Shown here in pieces: positions 18,437 to 27,402 of a stretch of DNA of 64,000 nt (within the stretch, counting starts at the first letter, position 1; each line of letters opens with the position of its first letter). The stretch is from Flavobacteriales bacterium (GTDB lineage Bacteria; Bacteroidota; Bacteroidia; Flavobacteriales_C; GCA-002722245): positions 62,001-126,000 of the forward strand of contig JAHEZL010000009.1 of NCBI GenBank assembly GCA_023251095.1, in the 5' to 3' direction. The position numbers were made by a program, and so were the translations under genes. The notes beneath the pieces are model-generated. The model saw only the letters and a program-made list of their open reading frames with translations. It was not told the DNA's origin and did not search any database.

Positions 18437-18976
18437 AGCCGGCGAGCTTTGATTTGCTTTAGATGTACTGCGACTAAACATTTTCTGATTAATATTAAAC
18501 ACCATTGAAAACTGATGCTGTCCTATCTCGGAAAACGGCATTCCGCGGGTAGATATATTGTATCCATAAAAAATATTGATGATGCCTAAAATCCCAAATC
18601 CAATTTTAGGCGTAATCACAAAATCATAGCCGGTATTATTGAACTGATACTTCATCTCCAGGCCCAACGCCAATGCACTGGCATTAATTTCATAACCCAT
18701 TTTTAAGCCGTACACATTTTTGGGTTGCGACCATTCCATAGCTCCGTAATAAATAGAGGAATTGTAAAATCGGTCATTGTAATAATAACTATAGCCACTC
18801 AATCCGAATTCCACATAAAACTCTTTTTGCATACCAATTCCGAAACGCCCCGCCGTTTCGGGCTTAGTCCATTTTTTATACCCTGCCTTAATAGGCAAAG
18901 AAATCGTGGCAGTATCTTGCCCGTAGCTATAGCCATAAACAAACAACACTATAGATATAGCTAAAAAAAATCTCAT
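18422..18976 (-). CDS. Secreted outer-membrane barrel-like protein
   Basis: 184 residues. Signal peptide MRFFLAISIVLFVYGYSYGQ. Amphipathic strands rich in Tyr, Gly and Phe follow (EFGLSGYSYYYNDRF, TPKIGFGILGIINIFYGYNIS). A Ser/Pro tail (QSSPALPAP) falls in the overlap with the convergent glycosyltransferase gene and may be an extension after loss of an older stop. No family is recognised. An outer-membrane or periplasmic location is inferred. Confidence 0.65.
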   Translation of the reverse strand: MRFFLAISIVLFVYGYSYGQDTATISLPIKAGYKKWTKPETAGRFGIGMQKEFYVEFGLSGYSYYYNDRFYNSSIYYGAMEWSQPKNVYGLKMGYEINASALALGLEMKYQFNNTGYDFVITPKIGFGILGIINIFYGYNISTRGMPFSEIGQHQFSMVFNINQKMFSRSTSKANQSSPALPAP

Positions 18977-19047
18977 GTAATTATCTTGAAAAATGAAATG
19001 ATATGAATATCCAGTAAAAATTCGCGCCAGATGCGCTTAAGGAAAGT

Positions 19048-20091
19048 CTACTTTTTCTTCTTCTCCAGTGTAAAATGGAATACGCTTCCCGATTTCACCG
19101 AACTGCGAACACCTATATTTTGCTGATGGGCTTCAATAATATGTTTTACAATGGCCAGACCTAAACCTGAGCCACCCAATTCTCTGCTTCTGCTTTCATC
19201 CACACGATAAAATCGTTCAAACAAACGCGGTAAATGTTTTTCTTCAATACCAATTCCATTGTCTTCAATTTCCACCATTAGCGCATCTTCCATATCGGTA
19301 AAATCCACCTTCACCCAACCGCCCTGAATACCGTATTTCAAAGCATTCGAAATTAAATTCACCAAAACCTGTCGGATCTTGTCTTTATCGGCAAACACCA
19401 ATATTTCCTTAGGTTTTTCTTTATCAAATTTCAATTCAATGGCTTTCTTTTTGGCTTGAATTTCCAAAGAATGAAAAACTTCTACTGCTAAATCTGTAAT
19501 GTTGAAAGCACTTTTATGCAAACCTATTTCTCCCGAATCCAAACGGGAAATTTCATCTAAATCTTCAATAATGGAAATCATCCGTTCGGCATTATTGGCC
19601 GCACGTTTCAGATAATCCATGTTGATGTTTTCATCTTCCAGTCCGCCATCCAAAAGCGTAAGAATATATCCTTGCATATTGAAAACAGGTGTTTTCAATT
19701 CATGCGCAACATTTCCTAAAAATTCTCTTCTGAATTGCTCTTGTCTTTTTAAAGTAGCGATTTCGGTTTTTTGTTTTTCCGACCAGCTGGCAACTTTATC
19801 CCCTGCAGATTTTACAGGATCATCGGCCCAGGAATTCTGAATATCAATTTCCAACAATTCCTGCGATTTATGAGACACGATATTTTTATAAATCCCCTTT
19901 ATTTTTTCGAGAATAAATGTTTTGAAAAGATAATAAGCAAAAAGATAGCTTGCCACTGATAAACCAAAGCCCACGGCAATTTTAAGAAAAGTATCGCCAG
20001 CAGGAAGCAAAGAAAAAACCAAAATAATATATACTGCAAAAACGAAAGCAGAAAGCGCGAGTACTAAAATTTTGGGATTTGAAATATTCAT
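19048..20091 (-). CDS. phoR: Sensor histidine kinase of the phosphate system (PhoR-like)
   Basis: 347 residues. Two N-terminal membrane segments (about 9-32 and 36-56) with almost no periplasmic loop are followed by a linker. The H-box is GNVAHELKTPVF (His130). The N-box is LVNLISNALKYG, G1 is VEIEDNGIGI and G2 is GGSGLGLAIVKHIIEAH. Its gene overlaps the response-regulator gene by 4 bases and is divergent from pstS. PhoR-type kinases that sense Pi through PstSCAB-PhoU typically have this reduced sensor region. The gene symbol rests on context. Confidence 0.88.
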   Translation of the reverse strand: MNISNPKILVLALSAFVFAVYIILVFSLLPAGDTFLKIAVGFGLSVASYLFAYYLFKTFILEKIKGIYKNIVSHKSQELLEIDIQNSWADDPVKSAGDKVASWSEKQKTEIATLKRQEQFRREFLGNVAHELKTPVFNMQGYILTLLDGGLEDENINMDYLKRAANNAERMISIIEDLDEISRLDSGEIGLHKSAFNITDLAVEVFHSLEIQAKKKAIELKFDKEKPKEILVFADKDKIRQVLVNLISNALKYGIQGGWVKVDFTDMEDALMVEIEDNGIGIEEKHLPRLFERFYRVDESRSRELGGSGLGLAIVKHIIEAHQQNIGVRSSVKSGSVFHFTLEKKKK

Positions 20092-20762
20092 TCTGCTTCC
20101 TGGTATTTATAGCCTACACCTTTTACGGTAACGATGTAATCTTCTCCTAGTTTTTCGCGCAATTTACGAATATGTACGTCAATCGTTCTGTCACCTACCA
20201 CCACTTCTTTCCCCCATACTTTATCTAAAATTTCATTTCGTAAAAATACTTTCCCAGGTTCTGATAATAACAATTTCAGCAATTCAAATTCCTTTCTAGG
20301 GAAAACAATTTCTTCATTGTCTTTAATGGCAACGTAGCGGGTATTGTCGATTTTAATGCGGGTTTCCGTAATTTCAATATCGTCACCGCCTTTTCCTTTT
20401 CTTCGCAATAAAGCTTTGATGCGTGAAATCAAAACACGTGGCCGTACAGGTTTCGAAATATAATCATCTGCTCCTGCTTCCAGTCCTGATATTTCAGAAT
20501 AATCTTCATTGCGGGCAGTTAAAAAAGCAATCACTGCATTTTTCAATTCAGGTTTTTCTTTAATCTGGTAGCAGGTTTCTATCCCGTCCATTCCCGGCAT
20601 CATCACATCCAATAAAATCAAATCGGGAATTTCTTTCAGGGCAATATCTATCGCTGCTTTTCCATTCTCCGCTTTAAATACTTCAAATCCTTCTTTTACC
20701 AAATTGTAAGAGAGGAATTCTAAAATATCCCTGTCATCATCCACTATCAGTATTTTTTCCAT
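20088..20762 (-). CDS. phoB: OmpR/PhoB-family response regulator
   Basis: 224 residues. The receiver domain has acidic pocket DDD (8-10), phospho-acceptor Asp52 (LILLDVMMPGMDG) and Lys in YISKPVRPRVL. The winged-helix DNA-binding domain has EFELLKLLLSEPGKVFLRNEIL and RTIDVHIRKLREKLG...VKGVGYKY. It is the first gene of the two-gene operon with the kinase and lies next to pstS. It is the obvious candidate to bind the TTAACA repeats upstream of pstS and the OprP-like porin. PhoB/PhoP naming is by context. Confidence 0.9.
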   Translation of the reverse strand: MEKILIVDDDRDILEFLSYNLVKEGFEVFKAENGKAAIDIALKEIPDLILLDVMMPGMDGIETCYQIKEKPELKNAVIAFLTARNEDYSEISGLEAGADDYISKPVRPRVLISRIKALLRRKGKGGDDIEITETRIKIDNTRYVAIKDNEEIVFPRKEFELLKLLLSEPGKVFLRNEILDKVWGKEVVVGDRTIDVHIRKLREKLGEDYIVTVKGVGYKYQEAE

Positions 20763-20779
20763 ATCGCTTTCTAGTTAAC

Positions 20780-20811
20780 CAAAAATACACTTTACTATTC
20801 AGGCTACACAA
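20780..20811 (-). promoter_or_regulatory. Predicted promoter of the phoB-phoR operon
   Basis: On the minus strand, TTG (811-809), 21 bases, then TATTTTTG (20787-20780). The ATG at 20762 lies 18 bases downstream of the -7 box, so the leader is very short. Confidence 0.45.
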
Positions 20812-20857
20812 ACAAATATGACGAAAACTTGCACTCAAAAAACCCAAGCTTTAAATG

Positions 20858-20874
20858 TTAACATTAACTTAACA
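20858..20874 (+). promoter_or_regulatory. Predicted Pho box upstream of pstS (TTAACA direct repeats)
   Basis: TTAACA (20858-20863), TTAAC (20864-20868) and TTAACA (20869-20874) give TTAACA half-sites 11 bp apart. The first 16 bases recur exactly upstream of the OprP-like porin gene at 55020-55035, in the same orientation to the gene. TTAACA-type half-sites with about 11-bp period resemble the PhoP boxes described in Bacillus. The box ends 10 bases before the predicted -33 element. Confidence 0.6.
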
Positions 20875-20884
20875 CCATATGCGA

Positions 20885-20913
20885 TTTGGAGCTGCTTTTC
20901 CTTTATATCTTCG
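20885..20913 (+). promoter_or_regulatory. Predicted pstS promoter
   Basis: TTTG (20885-20888), 17 bases, then TATCTTCG (20906-20913), one mismatch from TAnnTTTG. The pstS ATG at 20933 follows. An imperfect core next to an operator-like repeat is what an activator-dependent promoter would look like. Confidence 0.45.
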
Positions 20914-20932
20914 TTGCATAAAATTATTAAAC

Positions 20933-21895
20933 ATGAAAAAAATATTTATTTCAGCATTGGCAGCAACAGCATTACTAAGTTCTTGCGGCGGCGGCACTTC
21001 AGATGATGCAGCTGCAGGCAACGATTCAACAGCAACCCTTTCAGGAACTATTAAAATCGACGGGTCAAGTACAGTATTACCAATTACTCAATTGGTAGCC
21101 GAAGACTTTAAAGAACAAAACAATAAAGTAGACTTCTCAGTGGCCGCAGGCGGAACAGGTAGCGGATTCAAAAAATTCATCAGAAAAGAAATCGATATCT
21201 GCGATGCATCACGTACCATCAAAGATTCTGAAGCACACGAATGCGACAGCTTGGGTATCAAATACCAGGCTTTGGAAATCGGAAAAGACGGTTTATCCAT
21301 CGTTGTAAATCCACAAAACACATGGTTGACCAGCATTACAGTTGCCGAATTGAAAATGATCTGGGGACCAGATGCTCAAGATAAAATCATGAAATGGAAC
21401 CAAATCAGAAAAGAATGGCCTAACGAACCGATCCACCTTCACGGTGCCGGACACGAATCAGGAACTTTTGAATATTTCACTGAAGCCATCAATGGTAAAA
21501 AAGGTGCTTGCCGCGTAGATTACAACGCCAGCGAAAACGACAATCAATTGGTACAAGGTGTTGCAGGAGATAAATTTGCAATGGGCTTTTTCGGATTGGG
21601 ATACTATGAAACCAATAAAGACAAATTAAAACTGGTGGCTGTGGATAACGGTGCAGGTGCGATATTGCCAACGGATGCAACGGTGATGGATGGAACATAT
21701 GCTCCACTTTCCCGTCCGCTTTTTATCTACATCAGCGCGGAAGCTGCTAAAAGAGCTGAAGTTTCTGCCTTTGTTGAATTTTATATAGCTCAGGCACCGG
21801 TGTTAGTAAAAGAAGCACACTTTATTCCTTTAACTACAGAACAGTACACTGCTGAAACTGCAAAATGGAATGAATTTAAAAAAGGACTGAAATAA
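20933..21895 (+). CDS. pstS: Phosphate ABC transporter substrate-binding lipoprotein
   Basis: 320 residues from the ATG at 20933. The frame is open from 20879, but the predicted -7 box lies inside that extension. Lipoprotein signal with Cys in LLSSCGGG. The mature part begins IKIDGSSTVLPITQLVAEDF, the phosphate-binding GSST loop. Further PstS motifs are GGTGSGFKKFI, DICDASRTIKDSE and HGAGHESGTFEYFTEAI. It binds periplasmic Pi and delivers it to PstCA. First gene of the pst operon. Confidence 0.93.
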   Translation: MKKIFISALAATALLSSCGGGTSDDAAAGNDSTATLSGTIKIDGSSTVLPITQLVAEDFKEQNNKVDFSVAAGGTGSGFKKFIRKEIDICDASRTIKDSEAHECDSLGIKYQALEIGKDGLSIVVNPQNTWLTSITVAELKMIWGPDAQDKIMKWNQIRKEWPNEPIHLHGAGHESGTFEYFTEAINGKKGACRVDYNASENDNQLVQGVAGDKFAMGFFGLGYYETNKDKLKLVAVDNGAGAILPTDATVMDGTYAPLSRPLFIYISAEAAKRAEVSAFVEFYIAQAPVLVKEAHFIPLTTEQYTAETAKWNEFKKGLK

Positions 21896-21910
21896 AAATA
21901 TAGATAATCC

Positions 21911-21956
21911 TATATTTGGAACCTGCTGCTCTTTTGGGCGGCAGGTTTTATTGTTA
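21911..21956 (+). terminator. Hairpin between pstS and pstC (possible attenuator)
   Basis: Arms ACCTGCTGC (21921-21929) and GCGGCAGGT (21938-21946) pair over nine positions with one G-U, loop of eight, followed by TTTTATTGTT. Placed after pstS, it would let most transcripts stop there, giving more binding protein than permease. TATATTTG at 21911-21918 just upstream also matches a -7 box, though no -33 is evident. Confidence 0.6.
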
Positions 21957-21965
21957 AAAGAGTAT

Positions 21966-22820
21966 ATGAAGAGAGTGTTAATGATATGTGCGATAATTAC
22001 CGTTCTAACGACCGTTGGAATTGTATGGGTACTCTTTTCAGAAAGCTATACTTTCTTTCAGCATGTTTCCATCTGGGACTTCCTTACCGACACCGAATGG
22101 AGTCCGCTTTCCACCAATAAACATTTTGGAATTTTACCGCTGCTTTCGGGAACCTTACTGGTAACAGCCATTTCCATGAGCATCGCTGTTCCTATGGGAA
22201 TCATCATCGCTATTTACTTAAGTGAATACGCACCAAAAAAATTCAGATACTATATTAAACCCCTACTTGAAATTCTCGCATCGATTCCAACTGTAGTCTA
22301 TGGTTTCTTTGCGTTAACAGTAGTGACTCCATTTTTACAAAATTATATTCCCAACCTTGCTGGATTCAATGCGCTTAGCGCAGGTTTGGTGATGGGCATC
22401 ATGATCATACCCATGATTTCTTCCTTGAGTGAAGACGCCTTATACGCTGTACCTAAATCCTTGCGCGAAGGGGCATACGGCATGGGTTCTACGCGTTTGC
22501 AAACTTCTTTTAATGTTATTTTACCGGCTGCTTCTTCGGGAATTATTGTTTCTATCATCCTTGCTTTTGCACGTGCTGTAGGCGAAACCATGATAGTAAC
22601 CGTTGCTGCCGGAAACATGGCAAACCTCACCGCCGATCCGCGCGAAACTGTTGCCACCATCACTGCCTTTATCGTGAACATGAGCAGCGGCGACGTGCAA
22701 CAGGATTCTATTGAATACCAAACGATTTTCGCTGCAGGTGTTACCTTATTCGTATTTACTTTCATTCTCAACAGCGTAAGCTTCTACATCAAAAAACGAT
22801 TCCAGGAAAAATATGACTAG
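21966..22820 (+). CDS. pstC: Phosphate ABC transporter permease PstC
   Basis: 284 residues from the ATG at 21966. A TTG five codons earlier, within the T-tract after the hairpin, is less likely. Six hydrophobic segments. The PstC signatures ISLSEYAPKKFRYYIKPLLEILASIPTVVYG-like region and the EAA loop (LREGAYGMGSTRLQTSFNVILPAASSGI) contact PstB. Inner-membrane channel half for Pi uptake. It overlaps pstA by 8 bases. Confidence 0.92.
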   Translation: MKRVLMICAIITVLTTVGIVWVLFSESYTFFQHVSIWDFLTDTEWSPLSTNKHFGILPLLSGTLLVTAISMSIAVPMGIIIAIYLSEYAPKKFRYYIKPLLEILASIPTVVYGFFALTVVTPFLQNYIPNLAGFNALSAGLVMGIMIIPMISSLSEDALYAVPKSLREGAYGMGSTRLQTSFNVILPAASSGIIVSIILAFARAVGETMIVTVAAGNMANLTADPRETVATITAFIVNMSSGDVQQDSIEYQTIFAAGVTLFVFTFILNSVSFYIKKRFQEKYD

Positions 22821-23670
22821 CGCCGATAAAAATAGAATCAAGGATAAAGCTTTTGAGTACGTGGGCATGGCCTGTACTTTCTTCGGCTTATTCATGCTGG
22901 TGATATTTTTAGGCGATATTTTGATGACGGGAATTGAAAAAATCGACATGGATTTTTTGAGCAACTTTCCATCGAGCAGAGCACGGAAAGCAGGGATTTA
23001 TCCAGCGTGGACAGGCACTTTATGGATTTTAGGACTAACGGCCATTATCGCTATTCCCATTGGAATTGCTGCCGGAATTTATTTTGAAGAATACGCCAAA
23101 AAAAGCAAAATGGCCAATTTTCTTGAAATCAATCTCGCAAATTTAGCCGGTGTTCCTTCTATCATTTATGGTTTATTGGGCTTGCAAATTTTTGTGCGCA
23201 CACTGAACTTCGGAACCAGTTTACTCTCCGGAGCTTGTACGCTGGCTTTATTGATCTTACCTGTAATTATTGTTTCAACCCGTGAAGCTTTAAAAGCTGT
23301 TCCGGACAGTATCCGTCAGGCTTCCTACGGAATGGGCGCCAACACCTGGCAAACCATATGGCATCAAGTTTTACCGGCGTCGGCTGGTGGCATTATTACG
23401 GGAATTATTCTGGCCATCTCCCGCGCTATTGGAGAAACCGCTCCGCTGATTGTGGTAGGTGCCGCAACTTTTATTACTAATGTTCCCGATTCGCCAATGA
23501 GCGATTATACTGTGCTTCCGATGCAAATTTATTCATGGATAGGAATGCCCGATAAAGAATTCGCAAAAAGCGCAGCAGCAGGTATTATCGTTTTATTGTT
23601 GATCACTTTTGTTCTCAATGGTATCGCAGTGTTCCTGCGCAACAGATGGCAGAAAAAAGTGAAGTGGTAA
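22813..23670 (+). CDS. pstA: Phosphate ABC transporter permease PstA
   Basis: 285 residues, six hydrophobic segments. [35 protein letters not shown] is the PstA-type counterpart of the PstC motif (given in part: positions about 93-127). The EAA loop is [24 protein letters not shown]. It forms the other half of the inner-membrane channel. It overlaps pstC by 8 bases, implying translational coupling and equal amounts of the two permeases. Confidence 0.92.
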   Translation: MTSADKNRIKDKAFEYVGMACTFFGLFMLVIFLGDILMTGIEKIDMDFLSNFPSSRARKAGIYPAWTGTLWILGLTAIIAIPIGIAAGIYFEEYAKKSKMANFLEINLANLAGVPSIIYGLLGLQIFVRTLNFGTSLLSGACTLALLILPVIIVSTREALKAVPDSIRQASYGMGANTWQTIWHQVLPASAGGIITGIILAISRAIGETAPLIVVGAATFITNVPDSPMSDYTVLPMQIYSWIGMPDKEFAKSAAAGIIVLLLITFVLNGIAVFLRNRWQKKVKW

Positions 23671-23680
23671 AATATTTTGT

Positions 23681-24454
23681 ATGGAAAAACTGAGCATTAA
23701 AGAAAAAAAACTGGAGGCCATTAACCTCAATGTTTTCTACGGAGCCAAACAGGTTCTCAAGGATGTAAACATTGCCATTAAAGCCAACACTGTTACAGCT
23801 TTTATCGGCCCGTCGGGTTGTGGGAAATCTACTTTTCTCCGCACCTTCAACCGCATGAACGACTACGTGGAAGGCTTCCGCAAAGAAGGTGATATCATTG
23901 TGGACGGTAAAGACATTTACCAAAAAATGATTCGTGTTGAAGAGCTGAGAAAAAAAATAGGAATGGTGTTTCAAAAACCAAATCCCTTCCCGAAATCTAT
24001 TTTCGAAAACGTGGCTTACGGATTAAAAATTCAAGGCATCAAAAACAAAAAACTGATTGAGGAAACAGTGGAGAAATCCCTGAAACAATCGGCATTGTGG
24101 GATGAAGTAAAAGATGATTTGAAAAAATCAGCGCTTTCTCTTTCAGGCGGACAGCAACAAAGATTATGTATCGCACGTGCGTTGGCTTTGGAGCCGAGCA
24201 TCCTGCTGATGGACGAACCGGCTTCTGCTCTCGACCCGATTTCTACTGCAAAAATTGAAGATTTGATTTGGGAACTCAAACAAAAATACACCATCGTTAT
24301 TGTTACGCACAACATGCAACAAGCCGGTAGAATCAGCGACAACACTGCTTTTTTCTACATGGGCGATTTAGTGGAATACGATGAGACAAAAAAGATTTTT
24401 ACCAATCCTGAAAAGGAAAGAACACAAAATTATATCACCGGAAGATTTGGTTAG
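23681..24454 (+). CDS. pstB: Phosphate ABC transporter ATPase PstB
   Basis: 257 residues. Walker [20 protein letters not shown], including the NRMND stretch characteristic of PstB. Q-loop [21 protein letters not shown], signature [16 protein letters not shown], Walker [14 protein letters not shown] and the H-loop [11 protein letters not shown] are all intact. It powers Pi import at the cytoplasmic face. Confidence 0.96.
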   Translation: MEKLSIKEKKLEAINLNVFYGAKQVLKDVNIAIKANTVTAFIGPSGCGKSTFLRTFNRMNDYVEGFRKEGDIIVDGKDIYQKMIRVEELRKKIGMVFQKPNPFPKSIFENVAYGLKIQGIKNKKLIEETVEKSLKQSALWDEVKDDLKKSALSLSGGQQQRLCIARALALEPSILLMDEPASALDPISTAKIEDLIWELKQKYTIVIVTHNMQQAGRISDNTAFFYMGDLVEYDETKKIFTNPEKERTQNYITGRFG

Positions 24455-24498
24455 CGGTGAGCCACCGCAGGCAATTATAAGAACTTTAAAAAAATAGT

Positions 24499-25161
24499 AT
24501 GTCGCATTTAGAATCAGAATTAGTACAATTGAAAAACGAAGTTTTCGAACTTCTTCAATTCGTGCATTCTCAAATTGAGAAAAGTAAAGAAGCGATTCTC
24601 ACCAGTGATAAGGATCTCGCAAGTCACGTTGTTGCCAACGACAAGCGCGTGAATGCTTCGGAGTTAAAAATTGATCGCGATTGTGAAAATATTCTCGCTT
24701 TGTACAATCCTGTGGCAATTGATTTGCGCTTCGTTCTGGCTTGTATTAAAATGAATCATAGCTTGGAAAGAATCGGTGATAACGCTGAAGGCTTAGCGGT
24801 TTATGTGAATATTTCACCCGGTCCATTTCCTGCAGATATTCTGGAAGTATTCAACCTGAGTCCCGCTTTCGACCGTTGTTTGCAAATGTTTTCTCTCATC
24901 ATGGATTCTTACCGTCAGGAAGATCCTTCATTGGCCAGAAAGGTTTTTAACCTCGACGAACTCTTAAACGAATACAACAGAAAAGCAACAAAAACCGCCA
25001 TTGAACTCATCAAAACCAAACCTGAATTAGCAGAAGAAATTTTATACGTCATGGGCGCTTTAAGAAAAATTGAACGCATGGGCGACCTCACTAAAAATAT
25101 GGCTGAAGAAATTATTTTCTTCATCGAAGCAAAAGTTTTACGTCACAATAAAAAGAAATAA
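24499..25161 (+). CDS. phoU: Phosphate signalling protein PhoU
   Basis: 220 residues, all alpha-helical with two repeats of the PhoU three-helix bundle. Metal-site motifs are DRDCENILALYNPVAIDLRFVLACIKMNHSLERIGDNAEGLA-like (E/D-x-x-R-x-x-D pattern) and ALRKIERMGDLTKNMAEEI. It links PstSCAB to the PhoR kinase, repressing the Pho response when Pi is plentiful. It sits at the usual place at the end of the pst genes. Confidence 0.93.
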   Translation: MSHLESELVQLKNEVFELLQFVHSQIEKSKEAILTSDKDLASHVVANDKRVNASELKIDRDCENILALYNPVAIDLRFVLACIKMNHSLERIGDNAEGLAVYVNISPGPFPADILEVFNLSPAFDRCLQMFSLIMDSYRQEDPSLARKVFNLDELLNEYNRKATKTAIELIKTKPELAEEILYVMGALRKIERMGDLTKNMAEEIIFFIEAKVLRHNKKK

Positions 25162-25164
25162 ATT

Positions 25165-26850
25165 TTGCAGTCGGAACTCTCCAATATATTATTCCTCCTA
25201 GGTTCTCTGGCCTTCCTCGTTTTCGGAATGAAGATGATGACAGAGGCTATTCAAAAAGTATTGGGTGATAGTTTGCGACGCATCATAGAATCTTCTACAG
25301 AAAATAAATTCAAGGGAATTTTCAACGGATTTTTTACCACAGCACTCATTCAATCTTCCTCCGCAACGATAGTCGTTGCAGTAAGTTTAGTGAATGTTGG
25401 AATTTTAACTTTGATTGAATCGGGCTCGGTTATTTTAGGTGCAAACATAGGAACCACAGTGAGTTCATGGATGATTGCTGTGTTAGGTTTTAAAATGCAT
25501 TTCAACATGAGTGCCGCTGTACCACTCATTGCTGTTGGTGTTCCCTTCCTCTTCGCGAAAAAAAGAAAAGTGAAATTTATCGGTGAAATCATTATTGGTT
25601 TTGCAATCGTATTTACCGGATTAGAATTTTTAATGTTATCGGTTTCCAACCCCGATCTTTTAGAAATTTATTCTTTCCTGCAAGACAATAGCGATACCTT
25701 TTTAAGCACTTTGTCTTTCATTGTAATTGGCGCATTGTTTTCGTTTGTATTACAGTCTACAGCAGTTGCCATTGCACTCACACAAACGCTGGCCTTCACC
25801 GGAATCATTCCTATAGAAACCGCTCTGGCTATGGTTTTGGGACACAATGTCGGCTCCATCATCAACACAGAAATTACAGCCGTTGCCGGAAATGTGCACG
25901 CAAAAAGAGCAGCAAGAATTCATTCCATTTTCAATATCGTAAGCGTGGGCTGGGCTTCTATTTTACTTCCTTTTATTGTACCGGAAATCAATTGTATTAG
26001 CGAAAAAGTTTTGGGCTTGGGTGATATTCATAATAAAATGGGAGCACCGATCGGCATTGCTATTTTTCACACTGCATACAACACCATCAACGTTTTAATC
26101 ATGATGTGGTTCCTGCCTACTTTAGCTGATTTAGCTACCAAATCAGTGAAATCAAAAGGCGATATGGATGAAGAATTTCATCTCGAATTTATTGATTCGG
26201 GCCTCATGACTTCTCCGGAAATTTCTATTTCCGAAGCGAAAAAAGAATTGGTGAAATTTGCCGAACTCACCAAAACAATGAATGACACTTACCGTCAGTT
26301 GTTAAAAGAACAAGAGAGCGACGCTTTTGAAAACCTCATTACACAAATGAGGAAATACGAGGATCTCACCGATAATTTCGATGAAGAAATCACCAACTTC
26401 CTCACTAAAGTTTCGCAAGGAGAATTGACTGAAGAGAACTCGTTTGAAATCCGCCGACTCCTCAGCATCGTTGGTGATTTGGAGCAAGTAGGCGATATTT
26501 ATTACGGCATGGCCCTCATCATGGAGCGCAAAAAAGAAAGCAAGGTTTGGTTCATTCAGGAGCAACGTGATCACTTAAACGCCTTACTCGACAAGCTTGA
26601 CAAAGCTTTCGACATCATGATCAAAAACCTCAATACGGAATACGAAGAAGTCACTATTTCCGAAGCACGCGAAATTGAAAATGAAATTGACACTCTTCGC
26701 GATACCGCTCAAAATCAGCATCTGGAAAGCATGGAAAAAGGCGATTACAGTTATAAGAGTGGAATGTATTATAAGGATCTTTTTTCTAATTGTGAAAGGA
26801 TTGGAGATTACATTATTAAGGTGAGTGAAGTGGTGACTGGGAAGCATTAA
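25165..26850 (+). CDS. Na/Pi-cotransporter family protein with PhoU-like C-terminus (NptA/YjbB type)
   Basis: 561 residues from TTG 25165, three bases after phoU. The N-terminus ILFLLGSLAFLVFGMKMMTEAIQKVLGD matches the family's usual start, whereas the first ATG is about 22 codons in, so TTG is preferred. Two inverted Na/Pi repeats carry the QSS motif (TTALIQSSSATIVVAVSLV; VLQSTAVAIALTQTLAF). Residues about 350-561 are a PhoU-like helical domain. It moves Pi with Na+ or exports excess Pi. Linkage with pst-phoU suggests Pi homeostasis. Confidence 0.88.
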   Translation: MQSELSNILFLLGSLAFLVFGMKMMTEAIQKVLGDSLRRIIESSTENKFKGIFNGFFTTALIQSSSATIVVAVSLVNVGILTLIESGSVILGANIGTTVSSWMIAVLGFKMHFNMSAAVPLIAVGVPFLFAKKRKVKFIGEIIIGFAIVFTGLEFLMLSVSNPDLLEIYSFLQDNSDTFLSTLSFIVIGALFSFVLQSTAVAIALTQTLAFTGIIPIETALAMVLGHNVGSIINTEITAVAGNVHAKRAARIHSIFNIVSVGWASILLPFIVPEINCISEKVLGLGDIHNKMGAPIGIAIFHTAYNTINVLIMMWFLPTLADLATKSVKSKGDMDEEFHLEFIDSGLMTSPEISISEAKKELVKFAELTKTMNDTYRQLLKEQESDAFENLITQMRKYEDLTDNFDEEITNFLTKVSQGELTEENSFEIRRLLSIVGDLEQVGDIYYGMALIMERKKESKVWFIQEQRDHLNALLDKLDKAFDIMIKNLNTEYEEVTISEAREIENEIDTLRDTAQNQHLESMEKGDYSYKSGMYYKDLFSNCERIGDYIIKVSEVVTGKH

Positions 26851-26861
26851 CACCCGCGCTC

Positions 26862-26903
26862 CGTCATTGCGAGAATTTTTGTACTCAAAAATTGAAGCAA
26901 TCC
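26862..26903. repeat. Dispersed intergenic repeat, copy 1 (CGTCATTGCGA ... GAAGCAATCC)
   Basis: About 42 bp starting CGTCATTGCGAG and ending TTGAAGCAATCC, with an internal symmetric TTTTTG-tact-CAAAAA. A second copy lies inverted at 55906-55944 with small indels. Similar CATTGCGAG...GAAGCAATCC elements are scattered in many bacterial genomes. Here it separates the transporter gene from the next small gene. Confidence 0.7.
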
Positions 26904-26925
26904 TATAAGACCAAAACGCCATTAA

Positions 26926-27324
26926 ATGAAAACTAAGATTGGAGTACTTCTAGATAGGCCTACAATTGATGAAGGCACAGTGGATATTAGCGGATCTATT
27001 AGTTTAAAGACTAATTCAGAAACAATCCGCTTAGGAGAATGTTACTTATCACAAAAAGCATTTTTAAATGGTCTTCGCGAAGGCGATACTATTTTCTATG
27101 AACCCGAAAGCATTTGGGCATGGAAATCTGGAGAAAATCTAGTGGGCGCTTCATACTTAAAAGTAAACGGAAGAATTATTAAGAACGCTGATACAGAAAA
27201 ATATTGCGACAATGAATCCACCTTTCATTTGGGATTTTATATCGTTATTCTAATTCTTGTGCTATTAATTAAGTGGTCATTAAAAAAATGGTGGAGGAAA
27301 ATTCCTGATGCACCAAAGTATTGA
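26926..27324 (+). CDS. Hypothetical membrane-anchored protein
   Basis: 132 residues. A soluble beta-rich N-terminal part of about 95 residues (VLLDRPTIDEGTVDISGSIS, SLKTNSETIRLGECYLSQ) is followed by one hydrophobic helix (FHLGFYIVILILVLLIKWSL) and a short basic tail. No family recognised. Codon use looks like that of its neighbours. It stands alone between a dispersed repeat and a cluster of hairpins. Confidence 0.55.
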   Translation: MKTKIGVLLDRPTIDEGTVDISGSISLKTNSETIRLGECYLSQKAFLNGLREGDTIFYEPESIWAWKSGENLVGASYLKVNGRIIKNADTEKYCDNESTFHLGFYIVILILVLLIKWSLKKWWRKIPDAPKY

Positions 27325-27350
27325 TTTTTCATGTTGATTGAATTCTTCCC

Positions 27351-27383
27351 TCGCTTCGACAAGTTTAGCGAAGCGAACTTGTT
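27351..27383. repeat. Palindromic element with two alternative pairings
   Basis: ACAAGTT (27359-27365) pairs with AACTTGT (27376-27382). Alternatively, TCGCTTCG (27351-27358) pairs with CGAAGCGA (27369-27376). The two hairpins exclude each other. The loop TAGCGAAGCG recurs in reverse complement in the hairpin at 27491-27521. Confidence 0.6.
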
Positions 27384-27402
27384 GGTTTTACGAGTATACT
27401 TA

